A stretch of DNA of 64,000 nucleotides from the NCBI GenBank assembly GCA_963825405.1, contig CAWGTB010000013.1, positions 62,001 to 126,000 on the forward strand. The letters run 5' to 3'. The notes beneath the pieces were generated by a model that ran no database searches, was not told the DNA's origin, and saw only the letters and a program-made list of their open reading frames with translations. Source of the stretch: JACPNO01 sp963825405 (lineage in GTDB: Bacteria > Acidobacteriota > Terriglobia > Bryobacterales > Bryobacteraceae). Shown here one piece after another: positions 35,763-44,506 of this stretch. The translations under genes were made by a program, and so were the position numbers. Each line of letters starts with the position of its first letter. Position 1 is the first letter of the stretch.

Positions 35763-37769
35763 ATGGAGAATCTGGGCGCTCTCGCCATTTTGCTCGCGTT
35801 CTGTGTTGCGATTTACGCGGTGATCGGTTCGGTAGCGGGCCGTCTGAAACGCAATCCCTTTCTGATTGTGAGCGCCGAGCGCGCCGTGTATGGCGTTTGG
35901 TTTCTGATCACGCTGGCGTCGGGAATCCTGGTATACGCGCTGATCACGGGCGATTTTCGTTACGCCTACGTCGCCGGGCATTCCAATCGCGCGATGCCCA
36001 CCATCTACAAATTCACGTCGTGGTGGGGCGGCCAGGAGGGTTCGCTGCTCTTCTGGAGTTGGCTGCTGGCAACCTACGCGATTGTCGTGGTCTTCACCAA
36101 TCGCCGGCGGCATCGCGATTTCATGCCATACGTCGTGGCCATTATCGGAACCGTGCAGGTTTTCTTTTTGACGTTGAACACGTTCGTGGTTAGCCCGTTC
36201 CAGATGCTGGCGAAAGAGGGTGTGATGACCGCGGTTACAGACGGCAACGGCTTAAGCCCGCTGCTGCAATATCCGGCGATGGTGATTCATCCGCCCATTT
36301 TGTATCTGGGTTACATCGGCTTTGTGGTGCCGTTCGCATTCGCCATGGGATCGCTGATCACGCGCCAGCCGGGCGATGGCTGGATCAACACGACGCGCCG
36401 CTGGAGCATGGTGGCGTGGCTGTTTCAAAGCTGCGGCATCGTACTGGGATCCGCATGGGCGTACCATGTGCTGGGCTGGGGCGGCTGGTGGGGCTGGGAC
36501 CCGGTAGAAAACGCGTCGCTGCTGCCCTGGCTGGCCGGCACGGCGTTTCTGCACTCGGTGATGATGCAGGAAAAGAAGGGCATGATGAAGGTGTGGAACA
36601 TGGTGCTCATCGCCACCTCGTTCTTCCTTTGCATCCTGGGAACTTCGTTGACGCGCTCGGGCATTGTGAGTTCCGTCCATGCGTTTGCGCAATCGCCGGT
36701 TGGAAAATATTTCGCGATTTTTCTGGCCGTCGGCATCGCCCTCACCGCCTACCTGATTCTGTTCCGCCTGGAATATCTCAAGAGCGAAGCGCAGCTCGAA
36801 GCAGTGGCATCGCGCGAGTCCAGCTTCCTGTTTAACAATTTGATTCTGCTGGCTAGCTGCTTTGCCGTCCTCTGGGGCACGCTGTTTCCGGTGATTTCCG
36901 AATACGCCACCGGCGAGAAAATCAGTCTGGACGCACCCTGGTTCAACCGTCTGATCATTCCGATCGGCCTGTTCCTACTATTCCTCACAGGAGTCGGTCC
37001 GCTATTCGCCTGGCGGAAGACATCGACCGAAAGCTTGCGCCGCAACTTCACGATCCCCGGAATTTCTGGGATTGTGCTGGTGGGCGTGTTACTGGCCGCG
37101 GGCATGCGCAGCTTCTACGCGCTGATCTCTTTCGGCTTCTGCCTGTTCGTCACGCTGACCATCGTGATGGAGTTTTATCGCGGCTCGCGCGCCATCGCGC
37201 AGAAGAACCAGATCAACTTCGCGCACGCCGTTATCGAGCTGACGCATCGCAACACGCGGCGCTACGGCGGCTATCTGGTGCACATGGGAATTGTGCTGAT
37301 GTTCGTCGGCTTCACGGGTACGGCGTTTTACCTGCAAAACATCGACGAGATGAAGATCGGCGAGCCCGTGCGGCTGGGTTCTTATGAATTTAAGGTCGCG
37401 CGCATCGAGCAGGGCGAGAACGAAAATTACCGCTGGCAGCGCGCCATTGTGGAAGCCACTCGCAACGGCAAGGCGCTGGCGCCACTGGCTCCGGAAGGCC
37501 GGCTGTATAAATCCGACCGTTCGCAATTGCACGCCGTTGCCATCAACTGGCGGTTGAACGAAGATTTTTATCTGAACTTCGCCGGCATGAATGACGACCG
37601 CGCCGTGATCCAGTCCTACGTGTTTCCGCTGATCTCTTGGATCTGGATCGGGGCGATGGTGCTGGTATTCGGCACGCTGGTGGCTCTGGTCCCAAGCAAA
37701 GTCAAACGGGAATATGCGCGAACCGAAGTGGTGGGCGTCACGAGGAAGCATGCTGCGGTTGAGCGCTAG
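35763..37769 (+). CDS. ccmF: Cytochrome c haem lyase subunit CcmF
   Basis: 668 residues with about fifteen membrane helices. The haem-handling WWD domain is intact (GWGGWWGWDPVENASLLPWL at ~240), and flanking conserved histidines are present (VIHPPILYLGYIG, FLHSVMMQE, SSVHAFAQSPVG). The C-terminal periplasmic domain follows RRYGGYLVHMGIVLMFVGF. CcmF attaches haem from CcmE to the CXXCH motif of apocytochromes. Length is near the family norm. It overlaps the ccmH start by 20 bases. Confidence 0.96.
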   Translation: MENLGALAILLAFCVAIYAVIGSVAGRLKRNPFLIVSAERAVYGVWFLITLASGILVYALITGDFRYAYVAGHSNRAMPTIYKFTSWWGGQEGSLLFWSWLLATYAIVVVFTNRRRHRDFMPYVVAIIGTVQVFFLTLNTFVVSPFQMLAKEGVMTAVTDGNGLSPLLQYPAMVIHPPILYLGYIGFVVPFAFAMGSLITRQPGDGWINTTRRWSMVAWLFQSCGIVLGSAWAYHVLGWGGWWGWDPVENASLLPWLAGTAFLHSVMMQEKKGMMKVWNMVLIATSFFLCILGTSLTRSGIVSSVHAFAQSPVGKYFAIFLAVGIALTAYLILFRLEYLKSEAQLEAVASRESSFLFNNLILLASCFAVLWGTLFPVISEYATGEKISLDAPWFNRLIIPIGLFLLFLTGVGPLFAWRKTSTESLRRNFTIPGISGIVLVGVLLAAGMRSFYALISFGFCLFVTLTIVMEFYRGSRAIAQKNQINFAHAVIELTHRNTRRYGGYLVHMGIVLMFVGFTGTAFYLQNIDEMKIGEPVRLGSYEFKVARIEQGENENYRWQRAIVEATRNGKALAPLAPEGRLYKSDRSQLHAVAINWRLNEDFYLNFAGMNDDRAVIQSYVFPLISWIWIGAMVLVFGTLVALVPSKVKREYARTEVVGVTRKHAAVER

Positions 37770-38215
37770 TCTTCTGCTGATGGCCGGCTTGGCGCTGGCC
37801 CAGACCGAAACGCAAATCACCAGCGACCCCGTGCGCCGCGTCGCCAAGCATGTGTCCTGCCAGTGCGGCAGTTGCTCCGACGACGCCAACTGCATGATGT
37901 CTTCGGGCCAATGCGGATTCTGCAAGCCGGCGCGCACCAAAATTTTCCGTATGCAGCAGGCCGGGCAGTCCGACCAGAAGCATTCTGGATTCCTTCATCC
38001 AGGAATATGGCCAGAAGATTTTTCGCGCGGATCCCAACGCCTTCGCCTGGCTGGTGCCGTATATCGCGCTGTTTCTGGGAGCCGGGGTCGTGGTTTGGTT
38101 CGTGCGCCGGTCATCGCGTCAGCAGCCGGCGACCGCCGCCGGACCGCCTCTCGACGATCGCGCGCTGGGAAAATATCGCGAACAGATCGAAAAGGATCTG
38201 GCGCACCTGGATTGA
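37750..38215 (+). CDS. ccmH: CcmH-like protein with an unusual cysteine-rich site (frameshifted)
   Basis: About 154 residues after repair. Signal peptide (~1-18), then VAKHVSCQCGSCSDD, then NCMMSSGQCGFCKPARTKIF, with seven cysteines instead of the LRCPVCQ of classical CcmH. IQEYGQKIFRADPNAFAWLV and a membrane helix (ALFLGAGVVVWFV) give the normal CcmH end. One extra A near 37977-37979 shifts the frame after GQSDQ; the correct frame (SILDSFIQEYG) ends at 38215. CcmH keeps the apocytochrome CXXCH reduced. Acidobacterial CcmH proteins commonly have a CxCGC-type site. It is coupled at both ends (overlaps of 20 and 1 bases). Confidence 0.82.
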
Positions 38216-38623
38216 TGACCATCATTCTGGCATCCCTGCTCGCCATCGGGATTATTGTCTTTATTCTTGCCGTTCGGACCAAAGACCTTCCCGAACCCGA
38301 GCCCGTCTCGCCGTTTCTTCACCTGGACGAGCGTAAAGTTGCGATTTACGAAAACCTGCGCGACCTGCAATTCGAATTTCGCGTGGGTAAACTTTCCGAC
38401 GTCGACTATCAGCACACCAAGCTCGACCTGCAGCGCGAGTTGGCCGGCGTGATGGCGGAGATCGACCGCGTGAAAGCCGCGCTGAGCAAGGGCGCGCCGC
38501 CGCCCGCAACAGCTGCTCCGGTCGCCTGCCAGGTACGTGTGCCCTTCGTGCAAGACCGAATTCGCGCAGCCGCTCAAATTTTGCGGCGAATGCGGCAAGC
38601 CCATGAAGGCGGCGCGCGCATGA
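38215..38623 (+). CDS. Small CcmI-like membrane protein with C-terminal zinc ribbon (frameshifted)
   Basis: About 135 residues: one N-terminal membrane helix (IILASLLAIGIIVFILAVRT), a coiled-coil-like helix pair (YENLRDLQFEFRVGKLSDVDY and LQRELAGVMAEIDRVKAALS) resembling the N-terminal part of CcmI, a Pro/Ala linker, and a zinc ribbon CPSCKTEFAQPLKFCGECGK. The ribbon is in the next frame; one base appears inserted near 38533-38540. CcmI normally chaperones apocytochromes through TPRs, which are absent here. It overlaps ccmH by 1 base and the next gene by 4, so it belongs to the operon. Confidence 0.75.
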
Positions 38624-39637
38624 AAATCCTGGTCGCGCTCCTGTGCGCCGCCGGTCTGGCTTCGGCCGCCATCGACGGCACGGTTCTCAACGGGACCACC
38701 GGCAAGCTGCAGCCCGGCGCGACGGTCACGCTGTACAAGCTCAGCCAGAACGGCCTGGAGCAAGTCGAGAGCGTGAAGTCCGACGCGCAAGGCAAGTTCC
38801 GCATTGAATCCGCGACTGAAAGGTCCGCGCCTGATTCAGTCGGCTTACGACGGCGTGACCTACAATCACATGCTGCCGCCGGGCTCGCCGGAATCGGGCT
38901 TGTCGCTCGATGTGTACAACGCCTCCAAACGGCAAGGTTCAGCCGCGATTGCGCAGCACATGATTCTGCTCGAACCGGTGCGCGGCGAATTGCTGGTGAG
39001 TGAAACTTTCGTTTTTCAAAATGACGGCAAGACGACTTATAACGATCCCGACGGCGGCACCCTGAAATTCTTTCTGCCGCCGGAAGCCAAGGGCGCGATG
39101 CAGGTGAACGCTACCGCGCCGCAAGGAATGCCGATTCGCCGTGCTGCAGACAAGACGGCGGCCGCCAACGTGTACAAAGTGGATTTCCCGATTAAGCCTG
39201 GGGAATCGCACATTGACGTGACGTACGCGATGCCGTTCGCGACGGGCGGAACATTCGCCAGCAAAGTCCTGCACAAGGACGGAGCCACGCGCCTCGTCGT
39301 CCCGGCCGGGGTGACCGTGACCGGCGAAGGCATTACCGCGGTCGGCGTCGAGCCGCGGACCCAAGCTGCTATTTTCGACGTGAAAAGCCCGGAGTATAAA
39401 ATTCAGGTTGCCGGAACCGGCACCTTGCGCCGCGCCGAGGCCGCCGAAGCGGATGACGGCGCCGACAGTGGGCCATCGTTCGAACAAATCCAGCCCAAAG
39501 TCTACGGCAATATGACGTGGATTCTGGCGCTGACTCTCACCATCCTGGCGCTAGGATTCGTGCTGCTTTACCGCGCGCAGCTTCCCAAGCAAGCCGCCGT
39601 CCCGCCAAAGGAAAAAAATGAGCGCCGCCGCGGTTGA
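38620..39637 (+). CDS. Exported carboxypeptidase-regulatory-like protein in the ccm operon (frameshifted)
   Basis: About 338 residues. A signal peptide (MKILVALLCAAGLASA) precedes an Ig-like/carboxypeptidase-regulatory repeat (DGTVLNGTTGKLQPGATVTLY, DAQGKFRI), a beta-rich domain (LLVSETFVFQNDGKTTYND, IDVTYAMPF), and a C-terminal membrane helix (TWILALTLTILALGFVLLY) with a charged tail. One extra base near 38813-38818 shifts the frame after RIESAT. It lies between the CcmI-like gene and ccmA, overlaps both, and may help hold or present periplasmic partners of haem delivery; that role is inferred only from position. Confidence 0.75.
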
Positions 39638-40325
39638 GTGCGCCGGCGTGTGGAAGTACTACGGCGACTATCCCGCGCTCAGCGACATTTCCGTACAGAT
39701 CGAACCCGGTACGTGTCTCGCGCTGATCGGCCGCAACGGCGCCGGCAAGACCACGCTGCTGCGGATTCTGGCGGGATTCTCCCAAGCCGGGCGCGGGCGC
39801 GTCAGCGTGCTGGGCGATTCGCCGCGCGAATCCAATACACGCCGCCGCATCGGTTTTCTGGGTCACGGCATTTCCATTTACGACGAGCTTACGGCATGGG
39901 AAAATCTGTGCCTGTTCGGCCGCATCTATGGACTCGACGATCCGCAAAAATCCGCGCGCGAATGGCTGGATCGCACCGGTCTTACGCGCGTCAAAGACGG
40001 CTTAGCACGCGAATTTTCCCGCGGCATGCGGCAGCGCCTGGCGGTGGCACGGGCGTTTCTGCACGATCCCAGCGTGCTCATGCTGGATGAGCCGTTCACT
40101 TCGCTTGACGATCGCGCGATCGGCATTCTGCAGGGCCTGCTGGCAGAGGCGCTGCGCGCCGGGCGCACGGTCATCATGTCGACGCACCAGCTCCGCGAAG
40201 CCATGGAATTAGCGACGCACGTGACCATGCTGCAGCGCGGCAAGATTGCGTACCACGGGCCGCGCACCGTTGAAATGCTTAACGATCCCGGCTGGCTCTA
40301 CGCGCAACACGGCGAGGCGGGATGA
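39618..40325 (+). CDS. ccmA: Haem exporter ATPase CcmA
   Basis: 235 residues of an ABC ATPase: Walker A GRNGAGKT (38-45), signature FSRGMRQR (133-140), Walker B VLMLDEPF (153-160), switch histidine in MSTHQLREA. The signature has the GMRQR form rather than LSGGQ, common for CcmA. With CcmB, CcmC and CcmD it forms the complex that releases haem-loaded CcmE. AAGGA lies 6 bases upstream of the ATG, which overlaps the upstream gene by 20 bases. It overlaps ccmB by 4 bases. Confidence 0.93.
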   Translation: MSAAAVECAGVWKYYGDYPALSDISVQIEPGTCLALIGRNGAGKTTLLRILAGFSQAGRGRVSVLGDSPRESNTRRRIGFLGHGISIYDELTAWENLCLFGRIYGLDDPQKSAREWLDRTGLTRVKDGLAREFSRGMRQRLAVARAFLHDPSVLMLDEPFTSLDDRAIGILQGLLAEALRAGRTVIMSTHQLREAMELATHVTMLQRGKIAYHGPRTVEMLNDPGWLYAQHGEAG

Positions 40326-41002
40326 ACTTCTGGCGTCAGACCGGAGTCATTGCCGTCAAGGATTTGCGCGCCGAGCTGCGCAGCAAGGAAGCCATCAATG
40401 CGTCGATCTCTTTCGCTCTGGTAATTCTGCTGCTGTTCAATTTCGCCTTCGCGGAATGGGCCGATCAGGTCCGCGAAGTGGCCGGCGGGTTGGTGTGGAT
40501 CGTGTGGGCGTTCGCAGGCGTGCTGATTCTCAATCGCAGCTTCGCGCGCGAGTTGGCCAACGATTGTCTGGACGCACTCATCGCCGCGCCGCTTCCCTCC
40601 TCTGCCCTGTTCCTCGGCAAAGCGTTGGCCAACTTCGTTCTGGTGGTGGCCATCGAGCTGGTTTCGCTGCTGGTGTTCGGCATCTTCTATAATGTCCGGT
40701 GGACGGAACAATTTTGGGCACTCATGCTGGTGATCGGGCTTACGACGTGGGGCCTGACTGTGGTCGGAACGATGTTCAGCGCGCTGACCGTGAACCTGCG
40801 GCTGCGCGAGCTGATGCTGCCGATGCTGATTTATCCGATCATGATTCCGGCTCTGCTGGGCGCGATGGAAATCACGAATGCATTGATGGCTGGCAAGCCG
40901 CTCGATGGCGACCTGCTCACGTGGCTGCGATTGCTCATCGGGTTTGATGTCATCTTCACGGCGCTGGCTGTGGCTTTGATCGATACGGTTTTGGTGGGGT
41001 GA
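40322..41002 (+). CDS. ccmB: Haem exporter membrane subunit CcmB
   Basis: 226 residues with six membrane helices. The N-terminus AVKDLRAELRSKEAINASISFAL and FARELANDCLDALIAAPL match the CcmB amphipathic start and first loop; ALTVNLRLRELMLPMLIYPI is the conserved helix-4/5 region. CcmB is the permease partner of CcmA. It is coupled to ccmA by an ATGA overlap and followed by ccmC after 3 bases. Length is normal. Confidence 0.93.
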   Translation: MNFWRQTGVIAVKDLRAELRSKEAINASISFALVILLLFNFAFAEWADQVREVAGGLVWIVWAFAGVLILNRSFARELANDCLDALIAAPLPSSALFLGKALANFVLVVAIELVSLLVFGIFYNVRWTEQFWALMLVIGLTTWGLTVVGTMFSALTVNLRLRELMLPMLIYPIMIPALLGAMEITNALMAGKPLDGDLLTWLRLLIGFDVIFTALAVALIDTVLVG

Positions 41003-41005
41003 AAT

Positions 41006-41707
41006 ATGCGGGACAAAGTGCTCTATGGAATTGCGATCCTCGCGGCCGCGCTTCTGGCGCGCAACCTGTACCTGATTTTTCTCCAGTTGCCCGATGAAGC
41101 CGCGCAGGGCGCGATCTATCGCATCATCTATTTCCATGTCCCTTCCGCCATCACGGCGATGCTGGGCTTCATGGTGGCGGGCGCGGCGAGCGGGATTTAT
41201 CTCGGCACCAAGAACCTGCGCTACGATGCCATCGCCGCCGCGGTGACGGAAGTTTCCCTCGCCTTCGCGACGGTGGTTCTCGTCACCGGCAGCATCTGGG
41301 CGCGCATCATCTGGGGCGTCTGGTGGACCTGGGACGCGCGCCTCACCTCCATGTTTGTCTGCTGGCTGCTGTACGCCGGTTACCTGATGCTGCGCAGTGC
41401 GGTGGAAGAGCCGACGCAACGCGCCAAATTCTCCGCCGTGCTCTCGCTGTTCGCCTTCACCGACGTCATCATCGTCTGGAAATCGATCGAGTGGTGGCGC
41501 AACCTGCACCCCGGCCCGGTGCTCAGCTTCCGCACTGGCGGCGGCAATATGGACCCGGCGATGGAATCCATGATCTACATGAATTTGCTGGCCCTCGTGC
41601 TCTTCGCGACGGTGCTGGTGATGGTGCGCATGCGTCAGGAAGAAATGCGGCGTGAGATTTCGAGCCTGCGCCAACTGGCGCTGCGCCCAGTAGCGGAAAA
41701 ACTATGA
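41006..41707 (+). CDS. ccmC: Haem handling protein CcmC
   Basis: 233 residues, six membrane helices. The WWD-type haem motif reads WGVWWTWDARLTS (103-115), and haem-ligand histidines can be placed at His44 (IYFHVPSA) and in the ~170-180 loop (NLHPGPVLSF). CcmC loads haem onto CcmE in the periplasm. The final helix is followed by a charged tail (MRQEEMRREISSLRQ). It is coupled to ccmD by an ATGA overlap. Confidence 0.95.
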   Translation: MRDKVLYGIAILAAALLARNLYLIFLQLPDEAAQGAIYRIIYFHVPSAITAMLGFMVAGAASGIYLGTKNLRYDAIAAAVTEVSLAFATVVLVTGSIWARIIWGVWWTWDARLTSMFVCWLLYAGYLMLRSAVEEPTQRAKFSAVLSLFAFTDVIIVWKSIEWWRNLHPGPVLSFRTGGGNMDPAMESMIYMNLLALVLFATVLVMVRMRQEEMRREISSLRQLALRPVAEKL

Positions 41708-41862
41708 TCGAAGCGCGCAATTTCGCCTACATGTTTTACGGCTTCACCGCCGCCTGGGTGATCCTCGCTCTTTATGTGGTGACAATCGCGCGCCGCGAGA
41801 GCAAGCTGAAACAAGAGCTCACCCGCTTGAAGAATATTGTGGAAGATCGGGAGCGTAAGTAG
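41704..41862 (+). CDS. ccmD: Small membrane protein CcmD
   Basis: Only 52 residues: NFAYMFYGFTAAWVILALYV membrane helix followed by a basic, helical tail (ARRESKLKQELTRLKNIV). This size, topology and position directly after ccmC are typical for CcmD, which links CcmC and CcmE to the CcmAB transporter. The ATG overlaps the ccmC stop (ATGA), and the TAG stop is immediately followed by the ATG of the next gene. Confidence 0.85.
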   Translation: MIEARNFAYMFYGFTAAWVILALYVVTIARRESKLKQELTRLKNIVEDRERK

Positions 41863-43168
41863 ATGTTGCGCCGGGATTTGCTGCGTTTAATGGGCGTGAG
41901 CACGGCTACCCTGGCAACCATGCGCGGCATGCCCTCCCCCAAAATCAAGGACATCTCCGTCATCGCCACCGCGCCCGCCGGGCTGCGCCTGAGCGTCGTC
42001 AAAGTCACCACCGATCAGGACGGCCTCTACGGCTACGGCTGCGCCACGTTCACGCAACGCGCCGAGCTGGTGAATGCCGGTGTCGAAAAATACCTGCGGC
42101 CGTTTCTGCTGGGCAAGCCCGCCGACCGCATCGACGACACCTGGCAGGCCTGCTACAACAGCTCCTACTGGCGCAACGGGCCGGTGCTGAACAATGCCAT
42201 CAGCGGCGTCGATCAGGCGCTGTGGGATATCAAAGGGCGGCAGGCCGGGCTGCCGATTTATCAACTGCTCGGCGGCAAGTGCCGCGAGGCGGCGGATTGC
42301 TACGGCCACGCCAGCGGCGCCGAGAATCGCCGAGACTATCGACCAGGTCCACCAGTGGATCGCGCGCGGATTCCGCCACGTGCGCGTGCAGGTCGGCGTG
42401 CCCGGCATGGAAGCCTACGGAGGCAGCAAGGGTTCGGCGCAAATGAAATCGCTGCATACCGATCCGATGTTCGAATCGGCGTATTATGTGCGCCGTGCGC
42501 TGGCTTTGTTCGAGGATTGCCGCAAGCAGTTAGGCTTCGAAATTGAACTGCTGCATGACATGCACGAGCGCGTGACGCCCAATCAGGCCGTGCAAATGTG
42601 CAAGGACGCCGAAAAGTTCAAGATGTTTTTCATGGAAGATCCGCTATCTCCCGAGCAGATCGCCTACTTCCGCCAGATTCGCCAGCAATGCGCCACGCCC
42701 ATCGCGATGGGCGAGCTTTTCAACAGCCCGCACGAATGGACGCCGCTCATCACCGAGCGCCTGATCGATTACATCCGCATCCACGTGACGCAGGCGGGCG
42801 GGATCACGCCTTGCCGCAAGATCGCCGCGTTCGGGGAACTGTTCGGCGTGCGCACAGCCTGGCACGGACCGGGCGATGTTTCGCCCATCGGACACGCCGC
42901 CAACGTGGCGCTGGATATCAGTTGCCCCAATTTCGGCATCCAGGAATACTCGCCCTTCAACGATCACTTGCAGGAAGTTTTTCACGGCTGTCCGGTCATG
43001 AAGGATGGCTATCTCTACGCCAACGAAGCGCCCGGCTGGGGCATCGAAGTGGACGAGAAAGCCGCGGCAAAATATCCCTACGGCAGTTTCGAAGATGAGA
43101 TGAAGCGGCGCAATAACGGCGGCATGAACGTGATTCGCCGTCGTGATGGCACGGTAATCAACCAGTGA
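41863..43168 (+). CDS. Enolase-superfamily mannonate dehydratase/RspA-like enzyme (frameshifted)
   Basis: About 434 residues after repair. A short N-terminal segment RRDLLRLMGVSTATLATMRG looks like a twin-arginine signal. The enolase capping domain follows (WRNGPVLNNAISGVDQALWD), then the barrel with LLHDMHERVT, FFMEDPLSPEQ, MGELFNSPHEW, HVTQAGGIT and AWHGPGDVSPIGHAAN, the acid-base and metal residues of the ManD/RspA group, which dehydrates sugar acids such as D-mannonate. One extra A near 42334-42337 shifts the frame after HASGAE. It begins directly after ccmD, so it is read from the ccm transcript without an obvious link in function. Confidence 0.85.
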
Positions 43169-43958
43169 TCGATGATCCGGCTGAAGCTCGCGAACTAGAT
43201 TCCAGCCACTCCTCAAAGGTCGGACCGGCAAGGGTAGCATTAGGCCCTGGCAACAACGCGCCCGACTCATAAAGAACCAGGCTCGGATCGGCCGGATTCC
43301 TGACCCCCTCGATTCGCGGCGTCTCACTGCGCCGGGAGACGAGTAGCTTCGCAACATCGACCAGATTCTCCGCTCTCGGACCGGCGATCTCCAAAACCGG
43401 TGCCGCAGCCGATCCGCGTGCGGGCGCTCATTTTGTGTCGAGCGCCAGGTCGGCAAGCGCTTGCGCGACGGTCCGAGCGGCTACCAGTTGTGTGCGCATC
43501 TGCGGCACGTAGCTTACCTCGCCTTGTTTCCCCCACTCCACCATCTGCGCGACGAACTCGTGGAATTGCGCCGCCCGCAGGATACGGATCGGGATTGGCC
43601 CTGCGAGCATGGCCTTCTCGTGGGCGATCTTTGCCGCCATATAGCCCTCAGTGAATCGGTCGATCACGATAATGGAGATCACGATCATTCGCTGGACGGC
43701 GGCCCGTCTGCCCGCCTGTTGAAGATTCCGGGCCGCGGTGGTGAAAAACTCGGTGGCTGCCTGCTGATCGGGCGATGGCCCGCTGGTTGCGTCAACGACG
43801 GTTTCCACTCCCGCCAACGCCTTGGCCAGACCCTCCCCGGTGATCACGTCCACCCCGTCGGAACGCGAAATCGCGACAACGTTGTGTTCGCCGGCCAGGA
43901 GCACGTTGACCACGTGACGGCCTACCCGTCCGGTTGCGCCAGCTACTGCAATTTTCAT
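43158..43958 (-). CDS. NmrA-like NAD(P)-binding protein, interrupted by in-frame TGA
   Basis: About 266 codons. The N-terminus MKIAVAGATGRVGRHVVNVL is an atypical-SDR nucleotide-binding motif (GATGRVG), followed by VETVVDATSGPSPD, MIVISIIVIDRF (catalytic region) and a YMAAKIAHEKAM active-site-like stretch. TGA at 43428-43430 interrupts after LALDTK, while the same frame continues with VLEIAGPRAENLVDVAKLLV, the expected C-terminal region. It probably reduces or senses NAD(P)H with an unknown substrate. The TGA is in a linker, not at a cysteine position. AGGAGAGGC precedes ATG 43958. Its end overlaps the convergent dehydratase by 11 bases. Confidence 0.78.
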
Positions 43959-44059
43959 AATGCCTCTCCTTTCAGGGCTTGCCCATCTGACGCAGCAGAA
44001 CGAGAAAATGTGACCGGCGACGGCGGTCAAAAATGTGAAAATAGCTGTGGAGGATTTTC

Positions 44060-44326
44060 ATGAGCCTAAACCGGTTTGTCGAAGAAGTGCAGGTACTGGC
44101 GCACGAGTTGGTGGATAAGGTGAAGGCTCTCATCCAAGAGGGCAACGTCAACCGGATCATCATCAAGGACGAAAAGGGTCACACGTTCGTTGAGATTCCG
44201 GTAACGGTAGCGGCGGTTGGAGCGATTCTGGCGCCGGTGCTGTCGGCGGTGGGCGCGCTCGCGGCGCTGGCAGCACGCTTCACGATTGTGGTGGAGCGGA
44301 CGCACAAGGCCGAACCGCCTAAATAG
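44060..44326 (+). CDS. DUF4342 domain protein
   Basis: 88 residues: an amphipathic helix (FVEEVQVLAHELVDKVKALI), a strand pair (NRIIIKDEKGHTFVEIPVTV) and a hydrophobic Ala-rich helix (AAVGAILAPVLSAVGALAALA), the typical DUF4342 layout. Members are small proteins, perhaps membrane-peripheral, with no known role. Start ATG 44060 is preceded by GGAGG. It lies between the divergent NmrA-like gene and tRNA-Ser. Confidence 0.8.
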   Translation: MSLNRFVEEVQVLAHELVDKVKALIQEGNVNRIIIKDEKGHTFVEIPVTVAAVGAILAPVLSAVGALAALAARFTIVVERTHKAEPPK

Positions 44327-44384
44327 CGGGCCTTCCGGTAGTGCGTGCTATTCTTGATCTCAGACCACGCGCTCTCGCGAAGCC

Positions 44385-44474
44385 GGAGAGATGGCCGAGT
44401 GGTTGAAGGCGCACGCTTGGAAAGCGTGTATAGGGGAAACTCTATCGAGGGTTCGAATCCCTCTCTCTCCGCCA
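44385..44474 (+). tRNA. tRNA-Ser (anticodon GGA), CCA encoded
   Basis: A 90-base class II tRNA. The acceptor stem GGAGAGA pairs with TCTCTCC, followed by discriminator G and an encoded CCA. The anticodon stem-loop ACGCTTGGAAAGCGT shows GGA, which reads TCC and TCT serine codons. A long variable arm (TATAGGGGAAACTCTATC) and GGTTCGAATCC T-loop confirm serine. Its 3' end is the attachment site of the island scar that follows. Confidence 0.97.
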
Positions 44475-44506
44475 GAATTGAGCTTCCTCACAAATCAAAT
44501 CGCGAT
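44467..44506. repeat. Left attachment-type direct repeat (tRNA-Ser 3' end)
   Basis: Forty bases starting inside the tRNA 3' end. CTCCGCCAGAAT (12 bases) and ACAAATCAAATCGCGAT (17 bases) are identical to the copy at 45471-45511, with a short diverged middle. Homology stops abruptly outside, as expected for attL/attR of a tRNA-integrated element. Confidence 0.75.

Noticed and set aside
40298..41674. Minus-strand open frame of 458 codons opposite ccmB and ccmC
   Set aside because: Its composition is extreme (His/Gln/Arg) and it lies exactly antisense to two certain membrane-protein genes.
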